From: Camelimonas lactis
Lineage (GTDB): Bacteria; Pseudomonadota; Alphaproteobacteria; Rhizobiales; Beijerinckiaceae
Direction: 5' to 3'
Assembly: GCF_004342915.1 (NCBI RefSeq)
Contig: NZ_SLWL01000019.1
Coordinates: 1 to 57,463 of the forward strand
Length of the DNA stretch: 57,463 bases
The notes under the pieces were generated by a model, which saw only the letters and a list, made by a program, of their open reading frames with translations, had not been told where the DNA came from and did no database searches. This document shows, piece after piece, positions 25,153-33,493 of the stretch. The translations under genes were made by a program, and so were the position numbers. How positions within the stretch are numbered: position 1 is the stretch's first letter; each line of letters opens with the position of its first letter.

Positions 25153-27257
25153 GTCGCCCCCCACGCGGGGGCGTGGGTCGAAACAAGGGCGTTGTCGTTG
25201 AGGCTGGTCACGTTACGCCGTCGCCCCCCACGCGGGGGCGTGGGTCGAAACATCGGACAAACTCCAGGCGTTCGCGCTCCATGCGGGGTCGCCCCCCACG
25301 CGGGGGCGTGGGTCGAAACTGGTATGGCTCAATCGTGCTCTCGCCCATGGCGTAGTCGCCCCCCACGCGGGGGCGTGGGTCGAAACACCGCATCAGGAAA
25401 GCCATACGGCGCGGTTCGGAGTCGCCCCCCACGCGGGGGCGTGGGTCGAAACATTTGCTGTCCTTTCGGGTGAGGGCGGCGCGCTCATGTCGCCCCCCAC
25501 GCGGGGGCGTGGGTCGAAACGCCAGTGGTGGCGAGGCAGCTTGCGATAATCCCGTGTCGCCCCCCACGCGGGGGCGTGGGTCGAAACAGCCAGGTGGCGG
25601 GGTTGCACCACTGGCGATCCGGAGTCGCCCCCCACGCGGGGGCGTGGGTCGAAACTTGATCGGGGCTTGATGCCGAGGTGGATTTTGCGGAGTCGCCCCC
25701 CACGCGGGGGCGTGGGTCGAAACGATCCGTGAAGCGAGCAACATCAACAGTCCGCAGTCGCCCCCCACGCGGGGGCGTGGGTCGAAACCTCGCTTGCGTC
25801 CGGCCATTTGCCGGCTGCCACGCGTCGCCCCCCACGCGGGGGCGTGGGTCGAAACTTCACCTGGCGGCGCAGCATCGGCAGCAGCCAGAGTCGCCCCCCA
25901 CGCGGGGGCGTGGGTCGAAACCGACGTCGAGTTCTGATCATGCCGAAGCGTCGGCACGTCGCCCCCCACGCGGGGGCGTGGGTCGAAACTCGATGACGAC
26001 GAGGCTGAAAGCGTGGTCGACGCGTCGCCCCCCACGCGGGGGCGTGGGTCGAAACGCCGCCAGTGTGGCGACGAGAAAATAGTCGTCCACCGTCGCCCCC
26101 CACGCGGGGGCGTGGGTCGAAACCAGTCCTGACGCTCCGGCCGGCGTGAGCCGGCCGCGTCGCCCCCCACGCGGGGGCGTGGGTCGAAACACGGGCATTG
26201 GCGACACGGCGGAGGAAGCGCTTGCGGTCGCCCCCCACGCGGGGGCGTGGGTCGAAACATCGACGGCGTTGCGCTGCGCGGCGACGCGACTAGTCGCCCC
26301 CCACGCGGGGGCGTGGGTCGAAACATCAACGCAGCATATGCCAACGACCGCGTGTCGCTGTCGCCCCCCACGCGGGGGCGTGGGTCGAAACATGTCGAGG
26401 GCGAGGTCACCACGGTCACCCAGGAGAGTCGCCCCCCACGCGGGGGCGTGGGTCGAAACCTCGGCTGGGAAGCATGTTTGCAGGAAAGCGTGGTCGCCCC
26501 CCACGCGGGGGCGTGGGTCGAAACGATCCACGCCAGTGGCGACAGGGCATAGTTGGCCGGTCGCCCCCCACGCGGGGGCGTGGGTCGAAACGCGCGACCG
26601 CGAGTTTGCCTGACAAAAACCCTTGTCGCCCCCCACGCGGGGGCGTGGGTCGAAACAGGTCGGCAATGATCTCGGCGCGGATCCTGGTGGTCGCCCCCCA
26701 CGCGGGGGCGTGGGTCGAAACCGGGCAACGTCTCGCTGGTCGTCAATGCCGACGACGTCGCCCCCCCACGCGGGGGCGTGGGTCGAAACATCGCCCTCCC
26801 GTCCGCGCCAACAGCGGATGGCAGGTCGCCCCCCACGCGGGGGCGTGGGTCGAAACGGGTCGAAGGCTCAACAGGCGCCAAGGTCATTGACGTCGCCCCC
26901 CACGCGGGGGCGTGGGTCGAAACGGAATCTTCGGCAGCCTGTTGCGCTGCATCACGGGTCGCCCCCCACGCGGGGGCGTGGGTCGAAACACGGCATTCAG
27001 TGAGCCCGGCCGCGATCCGGCCGGCGTCGCCCCCCACGCGGGGGCGTGGGTCGAAACCTCAGTTATCTCGTGACAGACTTCGGCAACCGCGGTCGCCCCC
27101 CACGCGGGGGCGTGGGTCGAAACCAGTTGGGCCCGCAAAACCGTTCGCACAGGCTGGTCGCCCCCCACGCGGGGGCGTGGGTCGAAACAACGGCCTGGCG
27201 CATGCCGCACAGGGCGACGCCGAGTCGCCCCCCCCATGCGGGCGCGTGGATCGAAAC
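25153..27257 (+). CRISPR. Type I-C CRISPR array, 32 repeats and 31 spacers
   Basis: The repeat is 32 bp: it begins GTCGCC, has a 7-bp C-run/G-run stem with a CACGC loop, and ends in the 11-base handle TGGGTCGAAAC. This resembles known type I-C repeats (GTCGC...GTGGATTGAAAC). I count 32 repeats with 31 spacers of 33-36 bp. Thirty repeats are identical in my reading. Repeat 25 (26757-26789) has one extra C. The last repeat (27224-27257) is 34 bp and degenerate (two extra C, an altered stem and GTGGATCGAAAC), marking the leader-distal end. It lies 131 bp upstream of cas3 on the same strand. No spacer appears twice. Confidence 0.98.
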
Positions 27258-27388
27258 GCATGCGCCCAGAATTTCGCGCCGCCTGGAAAGTCGTCAGAAA
27301 GTAGTGGATACCGTCGGGCGATGGCTTTTGATGGAAGAGGCGATCGTACAGTCTGGGTTCCGTTGATCCACGTGCGTTGGGGGGCGTC

Positions 27389-29713
27389 ATGGGTCCAGAG
27401 GTTTATTTTGCGCATTCGTCTCCAAATCCGGACATGACGGATTGGGAGACGTGCCCGGTTCATTCGCATGCGGTCGGCGATATGGCCGGCGCGTTTGCCG
27501 GCAAGTTTGGCGCCAGTCGCCTGGCTAGGCTGACCGGGCAGATGCACGATCTTGGAAAATACACGCGGGAGTTCCAGCAATACATTCGGGGCGCGCGCGC
27601 AAAGGGGCCAGACCACTCCACCGCCGGCGCGCGCGAGATCATCAGCCTCGCGACCGCGCCGCAGGACAGGCTGTTCGCCAGCATCGCGGCGTACGCCATC
27701 GCTGGTCATCACGCCGGCTTGCCTGATCACGGGCTTGAGGATGGTTGCCTGGAGGGGCGTCTGGCCCGCAACGATCTGCCGGCGCTGTTTCCCGGTTGGC
27801 GCGACGCGCTCACGGCTGAGGCGCGCCAGCTGGCTCCGGAAGGTTTCAGCCCGTATCCGGGGCCGGCCAAAAAGCGGGCGGTATTTCAGGCCGCCTTCCT
27901 CGGGCGCATGTTGTTTTCCTGTCTCGTGGACGCGGATCGCCTGTGCACCGAGGCCTATTATGCCGGGCTGAAGGCTGAACCGGTCGACCGGTCGTGGCCG
28001 CGGCTGCCGGAGATCGCTGGCGATCTGGTCGCCGCCTTCGACGCCTATATGGAAGAAAAGGCGGCTTCCATGCCGGAGGCGGCGCGCGCCGCGCCGCTTA
28101 ACCAGTTGCGCAACGCCATTCTGGCGCAGGTGCGGAGCAGGGCGACGATGCCGAAGGGCGTGTTCACGCTCGACGTGCCGACCGGCGGCGGCAAGACCCT
28201 GTCCTCGCTGGCGTTTGCCCTGGAGCATGCGCGCCATCACGGCATGGACCGCATCGTCTTCGGCATACCGTTCACCTCAATCGTCGAGCAGACGGCCGGA
28301 ATCATGCGCGCGGTGTTCGGCGATGACGACAGCCGGCCTGTCGTTCTGGAGCATCACTCCGGGTTCGACGCGCCGCCAGCGTCTGAGGAGGGGGAGCAGG
28401 TGGATTTGGGGGGCGTCAACAAGCGGCGCCTGGCGATGGAGAACTGGGCGGCGCCGCTTGTGGTCACCACCAATGTGCAACTGTTCGAGAGCCTGTTCTC
28501 GGCGCGACCCGCGCGTTGTCGCAAATTGCACAATTTGTGTAACGCCGTGATCGTGCTGGACGAGGCGCAGAGCATTCCGCTTAATTTGCTGCGGCCCTGC
28601 GTTGCGGCGCTGGACGAGCTGGTGCGCAATTACGGCTGCACGGTGGTGCTGTGCACCGCGACGCAACCGGCGTTGCTGGCGCCGGATTTTTTGGGGGGCT
28701 TTAAGCAGGTGACAGAACTCGCCCCTAATCCGGACGCCCTGCATGCTGAACTTAAGCGGGTGACGCCCCGGTTGCGCGGCGCGCTGACGGACGCGGAGCT
28801 GGTGCAGGAATTGGCCGGGAGCCCGCAGGGGCTGGTCATCGTCAACAATCGCGCGCACGCGCGGGCATTGTATCTCGCGGCAAAGGAAGCCGGGCTGGAA
28901 GGGCTGGTGCATCTCACCACACGGCAGACGGCGGCGCACCGGCGGCGCATACTGGCAGACGTGCGCCGGCTCCTGAAAGCGGGAGAGCCGTGCCGGGTCA
29001 TCGCCACCAGTCTCATCGAAGCTGGCGTCGACGTGTCATTTCCGCGCGTCTGGCGGGCGGAAACGGGGCTGGACAGCATTATCCAGGCGGCGGGGCGCTG
29101 CAATCGCGAAGGCGAGCGTCTGGCCAGTGAAAGCTTCGTGGATGTATTCACGCCAGCTGAAGTGAAGTCGCCGCCGGCGATTCAGCAACTGGCGGCAGCG
29201 TTTGGGCGCGCGGCGTCGGAACAGGCGGATTTCTTCGCCCGTGACGTCATTACGCTGTATTTTCGCGAAGTTTACTGGGGCAAGGGCGACGGTCTGGACC
29301 AGGTCAAGGTGAAAAACCGGGACGGGCGCAATCAGAACGCGGCGGTGGCGGATCTGTTTGGGATCAGCAATGCTCGGCCGGCGTTTGGCTACAGGACCTG
29401 TGGCGAGGCTTTTCGCTTCATCGAAGACGGCATGGCGCCGGTGATTATCGTGCAGGAGGATGAGCCGCGCGAAGCCATCGCGGCGCTGCGGGCCGGCGCG
29501 CCGGTCGGCGGGCAGGCGCGAAAGCTGCAATCGTGGATTGTCCAGATTCCGCCCCGCTATCGCAAACTGCTGATCGAAAACGGCCACGCCAGGTTTCTGG
29601 AAGGCTTCGGCGAGCAGTTTGCTGTGCTGACGCGGGATGATCTTTACAGCCCGGAGGAAGGGCTGGTGTGGGAGCTGGCCGATTCCATGGGGCTTGAGCA
29701 ATATATTTTCTGA
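27389..29713 (+). CDS. cas3: CRISPR-associated nuclease/helicase Cas3 (type I-C)
   Basis: A 774-residue Cas3 recruited by Cascade to nick and degrade target DNA. The N-terminal HD nuclease has H25/H27, H53-D54 (MHDLGKY), H76 and H107-H108 (AGHHAG). The SF2 helicase follows with Walker A PTGGGKT (264-270), a DEAQ box (391-394), a SLIEAGVDVSFPRVWR segment and motif VI QAAGRCNREG. Length and order fit I-C. The ATG at 27389 follows GGGGGGCGTC; a TTG at 27377 is an alternative. It is the first gene of the cas operon; only the end of the CRISPR array lies upstream. Confidence 0.96.
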   Translation: MGPEVYFAHSSPNPDMTDWETCPVHSHAVGDMAGAFAGKFGASRLARLTGQMHDLGKYTREFQQYIRGARAKGPDHSTAGAREIISLATAPQDRLFASIAAYAIAGHHAGLPDHGLEDGCLEGRLARNDLPALFPGWRDALTAEARQLAPEGFSPYPGPAKKRAVFQAAFLGRMLFSCLVDADRLCTEAYYAGLKAEPVDRSWPRLPEIAGDLVAAFDAYMEEKAASMPEAARAAPLNQLRNAILAQVRSRATMPKGVFTLDVPTGGGKTLSSLAFALEHARHHGMDRIVFGIPFTSIVEQTAGIMRAVFGDDDSRPVVLEHHSGFDAPPASEEGEQVDLGGVNKRRLAMENWAAPLVVTTNVQLFESLFSARPARCRKLHNLCNAVIVLDEAQSIPLNLLRPCVAALDELVRNYGCTVVLCTATQPALLAPDFLGGFKQVTELAPNPDALHAELKRVTPRLRGALTDAELVQELAGSPQGLVIVNNRAHARALYLAAKEAGLEGLVHLTTRQTAAHRRRILADVRRLLKAGEPCRVIATSLIEAGVDVSFPRVWRAETGLDSIIQAAGRCNREGERLASESFVDVFTPAEVKSPPAIQQLAAAFGRAASEQADFFARDVITLYFREVYWGKGDGLDQVKVKNRDGRNQNAAVADLFGISNARPAFGYRTCGEAFRFIEDGMAPVIIVQEDEPREAIAALRAGAPVGGQARKLQSWIVQIPPRYRKLLIENGHARFLEGFGEQFAVLTRDDLYSPEEGLVWELADSMGLEQYIF

Positions 29714-29804
29714 TGATTTGCCTTGTACTTTGGTTGTTATTGTCTGAGAATGCGCAAAATGCTTGTATTTCAGCAATGGCGGCCAGCAATGGTTGGGGGG
29801 AAGC

Positions 29805-30503
29805 GTGAGTTACGGCGTGCGATTGCGGGTTCGCGGCAAATTCGCCTGCTTTACCCGGCCGGAAATGAAGGTGGAGCGCGTATCCTACGATGTGATGACG
29901 CCATCGGCGGCGCGCGGAATCCTGGAGGCGATTTACTGGAAGCCTGACATCCGCTGGATTGTTGACGAAATCCACGTGCTCAAGCCGATCCGCTTCCAGT
30001 CGATCCGCCGCAACGAGGTTGGCGCGAAGACGCCGGCGGCGTCGGTGCGGCGGGCGATGAAATCCGGCGATATCGGCGATCTGACGCTGGTGGTGGAGGA
30101 TAATCGCCAGCAGCGCGCCGCCACCCTGCTGACCGATGTGGACTATGTCATCTGCGCCCATTTCGCGCACACCGGGCGGGCGGGGGCGGACCAGGCGGAC
30201 GGCAAGCACCTCGACATCTTCAACCGGCGCGCCCGCAAGGGGCAATGCTTTCACCAGCCGTGCCTGGGCACGCGCGAATTCCCGGCCGACTTCAGCCTGA
30301 TCGAACCGGATGCGCCGATGCCGGAAGCAGAGCCTGGTGATAACGCACGCCGCGGGCTTGGCTTTGGTGAGCCGCGCGACCTCGGCTTCATGCTCTACGA
30401 CATCAATCATGGCGGCGATCGCGCGTCGATGTTTTTCCGGGCGACGCTGGACAGGGGCGTGGTGCGGATACCGCGGCCGGATACGCCGGAGGTGCTGCGA
30501 TGA
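29805..30503 (+). CDS. cas5c: Cas5c/Cas5d crRNA-processing subunit
   Basis: A 232-residue Cas5 of the type I-C kind, which replaces Cas6: it cuts pre-crRNA at the base of the repeat hairpin and then stays on the 5' handle. Features are the N-terminal RRM strand YGVRLRVRGKFACFTRPEMKVERVSYDVMTPSAARGILEAIYW and the glycine-rich C-terminal GFGEPRDLGFMLYDI region. The start is GTG at 29805 with GGGGGG just upstream. It is separated from cas3 by 91 bp and from cas8c by an unusual 195-bp gap that carries a repeat-like element. Confidence 0.93.
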   Translation: MSYGVRLRVRGKFACFTRPEMKVERVSYDVMTPSAARGILEAIYWKPDIRWIVDEIHVLKPIRFQSIRRNEVGAKTPAASVRRAMKSGDIGDLTLVVEDNRQQRAATLLTDVDYVICAHFAHTGRAGADQADGKHLDIFNRRARKGQCFHQPCLGTREFPADFSLIEPDAPMPEAEPGDNARRGLGFGEPRDLGFMLYDINHGGDRASMFFRATLDRGVVRIPRPDTPEVLR

Positions 30504-30601
30504 AGTATCCCGGTCACTGAATTGATTTTCTTCATTACATTTACGGAACCGTTGACTCGGGGCAGCGCTTTCGACATCCTTTGGTTGGGACCGTCGCCGT
30601 T
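30504..30601 (+). promoter_or_regulatory. Candidate internal promoter in the cas5c-cas8c gap
   Basis: TTGACT (30552-30557), a 17-bp spacer and CATCCT (30575-30580) form a possible promoter with a good -35 and weak -10. Transcription would begin about 15 bp before the repeat-like element and run into cas8c. The sequence TTACGGAACC just before the -35 shares its CGGAA with the first five bases of the spacer-like stretch downstream. Confidence 0.4.
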
Positions 30602-30703
30602 GTCGTTCTCTGGAGACAGCGGAGCGTGGGTCGAAACCGGAAGTGTAAAGAAGAGTTGTTCGTAGATAAGGGCGGCGGTCCCGCTCGGGGGGCGACGAAT
30701 GAC
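30602..30703 (+). ncRNA. crRNA-like mini-CRISPR element between cas5c and cas8c
   Basis: A pseudo-repeat at 30602-30637 starts GTCG, ends CGTGGGTCGAAAC (13 bases identical to the array repeat, including the full 11-nt handle), and can still pair CGTTCT with GGAGCG at the stem position. A spacer-like stretch (30638-about 30677, starting CGGAAGTGTAAAG) follows. A second, weak repeat-like hairpin (GTCCC / GGGGC, then ACGAA, 30678-30703) ends at the cas8c start. Cas5c could process such an RNA. CreA and CreR RNAs in other type I systems have this layout; equivalence here is inference. Confidence 0.55.
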
Positions 30704-32468
30704 CATGCTGGCCTCATTGGCCCGCGCCTATGAGCGGCGGGCCGCGCGCGGCGAGGCGCCGCCGTTTGGGTTCTCGCAGGAAAAAATCTCCTGGCTGATT
30801 CCGCTGCAGGCTGATGGAACGCCGGCCGGCGCGCCGGTGGATCTGCGCGAGGGGGAAGGGCGCAAGCGTAGCCCCCGGCTGATGGCTGTTCCGCAGCCGA
30901 CCAAGCGCACGTCCGGCGTTGCGCCAAACTTTCTCTGGGACAAAACAGCCTATGTGCTGGGGGTGACCGCCGGTGAGGGCAAACGGACGGCGAAAGAACA
31001 CGCCGCCTTTGTCGAAAGCCATCAGGACTGGCTGGCTGGCGCGAAGGATGAGGGGCTGTCAGCCTTCCTTGGCTTCCTGGGCTGGTGGCGACCGGAGCGG
31101 TTTACCGAACTCGGCTGGCCGGAGGAAATGAAGGACCAGAACCTGGTCTTCGCCCTGGAAAGCGAGCGCCTGGCCAATACCCGTATTCATGACCGGCCGG
31201 CGGCGCAGGCCATCTGGGCCGGCTTGTCCGGCGGCGGCGACAGGAACAGCGCGTTGTGTCTGGTCAGCGGCCGTCGGGCGCCGGTGGCGCGGCTGCATCC
31301 GGCGATCAAGGGCGTCTGGGGAGCGCAATCATCCGGCGCGTCCATTGTGTCGTTCAACCTCGACGCCTTTACATCCTATGGCAACGAGCAGGGCGACAAT
31401 GCGCCGGTGTCCGATGCTGCGGCCGCCGCCTACACCGGCATGCTCAACCAGTTTCTTGACCGTGACAGCGGCCATCGCCTGCAAATTGGCGACGCTTCGA
31501 CGGTGTTCTGGGCTGATGGCGATGATGAGGTCGCCAATGAGGCGGCGGCGGGGATTTTCGCTTCTTTCTTCGATGTCGACGACGAGGTTGAGGCGAAGAA
31601 GGTTGGCGACGCCCTGGAGCGGGTGCGGGGCAGCCTGAAGGTTCCGGACTGGTCGGCGGCGTTGGCCCCTGGCGTGCGGTTCTATGTGGTCGGCCTTGCG
31701 CCGAACGCGGCGCGCATCTCGGTGCGCTTCTATATCGAAGACGATTTCCGCGACCTGGCGAGGCTGGTGGCGGAGCACCAGGAGAGGCTGCGCATCGAGC
31801 CGCCGCCGCGCAACACCCTGTCGCTGTGGCGGATGCTGCTGGAGACGGCGACGCTGCGCAAGCGCGAGAATATTCCGCCCAATCTCGCCGGCGACTGGCT
31901 GCGCGCCATTCTCACTGGCGCGCCCTATCCGTTGACGCTGCTCAGCGCCGTGCTGATGCGCATCCGCGCCGAAGTTGGCGCAAGCGGATATCGCGCCATC
32001 AACGCCACCCGCGTGGCGATGCTCAAATCCATCCTGATCCGGAACTTCAATGTGGGGGCTCCCGTGGCGCTCGACCCAACCTGTAAGGACCCGGGCTACG
32101 TGCTCGGCCGGCTGTTCGCCGTTTACCAGCAGATCCAGTATGCGGCGCTGGGCGATGTCAACGCCTCGGTGACCGACAAATATTACGGCGCCGCCGCCGC
32201 GCACCCGCGCAAGGTGTTCACCACGCTCGCCAGCCTGTCGCAGAACCATCTGTCGCGCCTTGGCAAGCAACAGCGGGGCCGTATGGTCAATCTGGAACGG
32301 GATGTCGCCGGCATCATGGAGATGATGGAGCCGTCGGCCGATCCGTTTCCGGCCAATCTTTCCGACAGGAGCCAGGCGCTGTTTGCCCTCGGCTACTATC
32401 ACCAGCGCAACAAATATTTCGCCAAATCCGACACGGCCGCAGACGCCGGCGCCGAGGGGGACGCCTGA
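30699..32468 (+). CDS. cas8c: Cascade large subunit Cas8c (Csd1)
   Basis: A 589-residue Cas8c/Csd1, the large Cascade subunit that recognises the PAM and the start of the R-loop. The family is recognised from the N-terminal MLASLARAYERR segment, WDKTAYVLGV, WGAQSSGASIVSFNLDAFTSYG, ADGDDE and the C-terminal PGYVLGRLFAVYQQIQ...YYGAAAAHPRKVF region. The start at 30699 has GGGGGG upstream; ATG 30705 is possible. It overlaps cas7c by one base (TGATG). Its 3' third probably also encodes Cas11c from an internal start. Confidence 0.94.
   Translation: MTMLASLARAYERRAARGEAPPFGFSQEKISWLIPLQADGTPAGAPVDLREGEGRKRSPRLMAVPQPTKRTSGVAPNFLWDKTAYVLGVTAGEGKRTAKEHAAFVESHQDWLAGAKDEGLSAFLGFLGWWRPERFTELGWPEEMKDQNLVFALESERLANTRIHDRPAAQAIWAGLSGGGDRNSALCLVSGRRAPVARLHPAIKGVWGAQSSGASIVSFNLDAFTSYGNEQGDNAPVSDAAAAAYTGMLNQFLDRDSGHRLQIGDASTVFWADGDDEVANEAAAGIFASFFDVDDEVEAKKVGDALERVRGSLKVPDWSAALAPGVRFYVVGLAPNAARISVRFYIEDDFRDLARLVAEHQERLRIEPPPRNTLSLWRMLLETATLRKRENIPPNLAGDWLRAILTGAPYPLTLLSAVLMRIRAEVGASGYRAINATRVAMLKSILIRNFNVGAPVALDPTCKDPGYVLGRLFAVYQQIQYAALGDVNASVTDKYYGAAAAHPRKVFTTLASLSQNHLSRLGKQQRGRMVNLERDVAGIMEMMEPSADPFPANLSDRSQALFALGYYHQRNKYFAKSDTAADAGAEGDA
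32052..32468 (+). CDS. cas11c: Probable internal small subunit Cas11c
   Basis: In type I-C systems the small Cascade subunit is made from an internal start within cas8c. An in-frame GTG at 32052 follows GGAAC at suitable spacing and would give 138 residues that include the PGYVLGRLFAVYQQIQ helix; an in-frame ATG at 32019 is an alternative without a clear ribosome binding site. That I-C needs Cas11c is established for other species; the start codon here is inference. Confidence 0.45.
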   Translation: MGAPVALDPTCKDPGYVLGRLFAVYQQIQYAALGDVNASVTDKYYGAAAAHPRKVFTTLASLSQNHLSRLGKQQRGRMVNLERDVAGIMEMMEPSADPFPANLSDRSQALFALGYYHQRNKYFAKSDTAADAGAEGDA

Positions 32469-33418
32469 TGACGACGCTCGCCAACCGTTACGACATTGTC
32501 TTCCTGTTCGAGGTCACCAACGGCAACCCCAATGGCGACCCGGACGCCGGCAATCTGCCGCGCATCGACCCGGAAACGAACCACGGTCTGGTCACCGACG
32601 TGTCGCTGAAACGCAAGATCCGCAATTACGTGGAACTGGCGAAGGGCGCCGAGCCGGGCTACCGGATTTACGTTCAGGAAGGCTCCATTCTTAACGAGCG
32701 CCACCGCGAGGCCTATAAGGCGAAGCGCCCCGGCGACGCCAAGGTGGACAAGGAGAAGAAGCTCAACCCGCAGAGCGACGACGAGGCGCGCGCCGTCACC
32801 GGATTCATGTGCGAGAACTTCTTCGACGTGCGCACGTTTGGCGCGGTGATGAGCACTGGCATCAACGCCGGCCAGGTGCGCGGGCCGGTGCAACTGGCCT
32901 TTGCCTCGTCCGTCGAACCGATCATGCCGATGGAGATCACCATCACCCGCATGGCCGCCACCACCGAGAAGGAGAAGGCGGACCGGGACAAGGAGGATGG
33001 CGAGGGCCGCACCGAAAACCGCACCATGGGCCGCAAATACATCGTGCCTTACGGGTTGTATCGCGCCCACATCTTCGTCAACGCCAGTCTCGCCGGCCGC
33101 ACCGGCTTCTCCGAAGCCGACATGCAGTTGCTGTTCGAGGCGCTGGCCAACATGTTCGAGCATGACCGCTCGGCCGCGCGCGGCGAGATGACAGCGCGCA
33201 AGATCATCGCCTTCAAACATGGCTCGGCGCTCGGCAACGCCCCGGCGCACCGGCTGTTCGACGCGGTGAAGGTGCTGCGGAACGTCGATGGCGAAAGCTA
33301 CGATCCGGCCAGCCGGCGATTGGACAACCTGCCGCCGCCCCGACGCTTCGCCGACTACGAGGTCGCCATCGACCGCGCGGCCATTCCCGATCAGGTGGAG
33401 GTGCTGGAAATCCTCTGA
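32468..33418 (+). CDS. cas7c: Cascade backbone Cas7c (Csd2)
   Basis: A 316-residue Cas7 of the Csd2 type, which coats the crRNA in multiple copies. The N-terminal YDIVFLFEVTNGNPNGDPDAGNLPR, SLKRKIRNYVE, VRTFGAVMSTG and NAGQVRGPVQL motifs are diagnostic. The start overlaps the cas8c stop, so the two are translationally coupled. cas4 follows after 75 bp. Confidence 0.96.
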   Translation: MTTLANRYDIVFLFEVTNGNPNGDPDAGNLPRIDPETNHGLVTDVSLKRKIRNYVELAKGAEPGYRIYVQEGSILNERHREAYKAKRPGDAKVDKEKKLNPQSDDEARAVTGFMCENFFDVRTFGAVMSTGINAGQVRGPVQLAFASSVEPIMPMEITITRMAATTEKEKADRDKEDGEGRTENRTMGRKYIVPYGLYRAHIFVNASLAGRTGFSEADMQLLFEALANMFEHDRSAARGEMTARKIIAFKHGSALGNAPAHRLFDAVKVLRNVDGESYDPASRRLDNLPPPRRFADYEVAIDRAAIPDQVEVLEIL

Positions 33419-33493
33419 GCCGGTCATTCCGGGCAAAAGCGGTTGCCGCTGCTATTACCCCGATACGCGCCGTCGGCCCGGGAGGTCGCCGTC

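Noticed and set aside
25208-27037. A very long leftward frame (609 codons) and many shorter ones with repeating motifs such as FDPRPRVGGD, STHAPAWGA and FRPTPPRGGR
   Set aside because: They are translations of the CRISPR repeats, which lack stop codons in several frames. They have no start signal and match spurious CRISPR-derived proteins.
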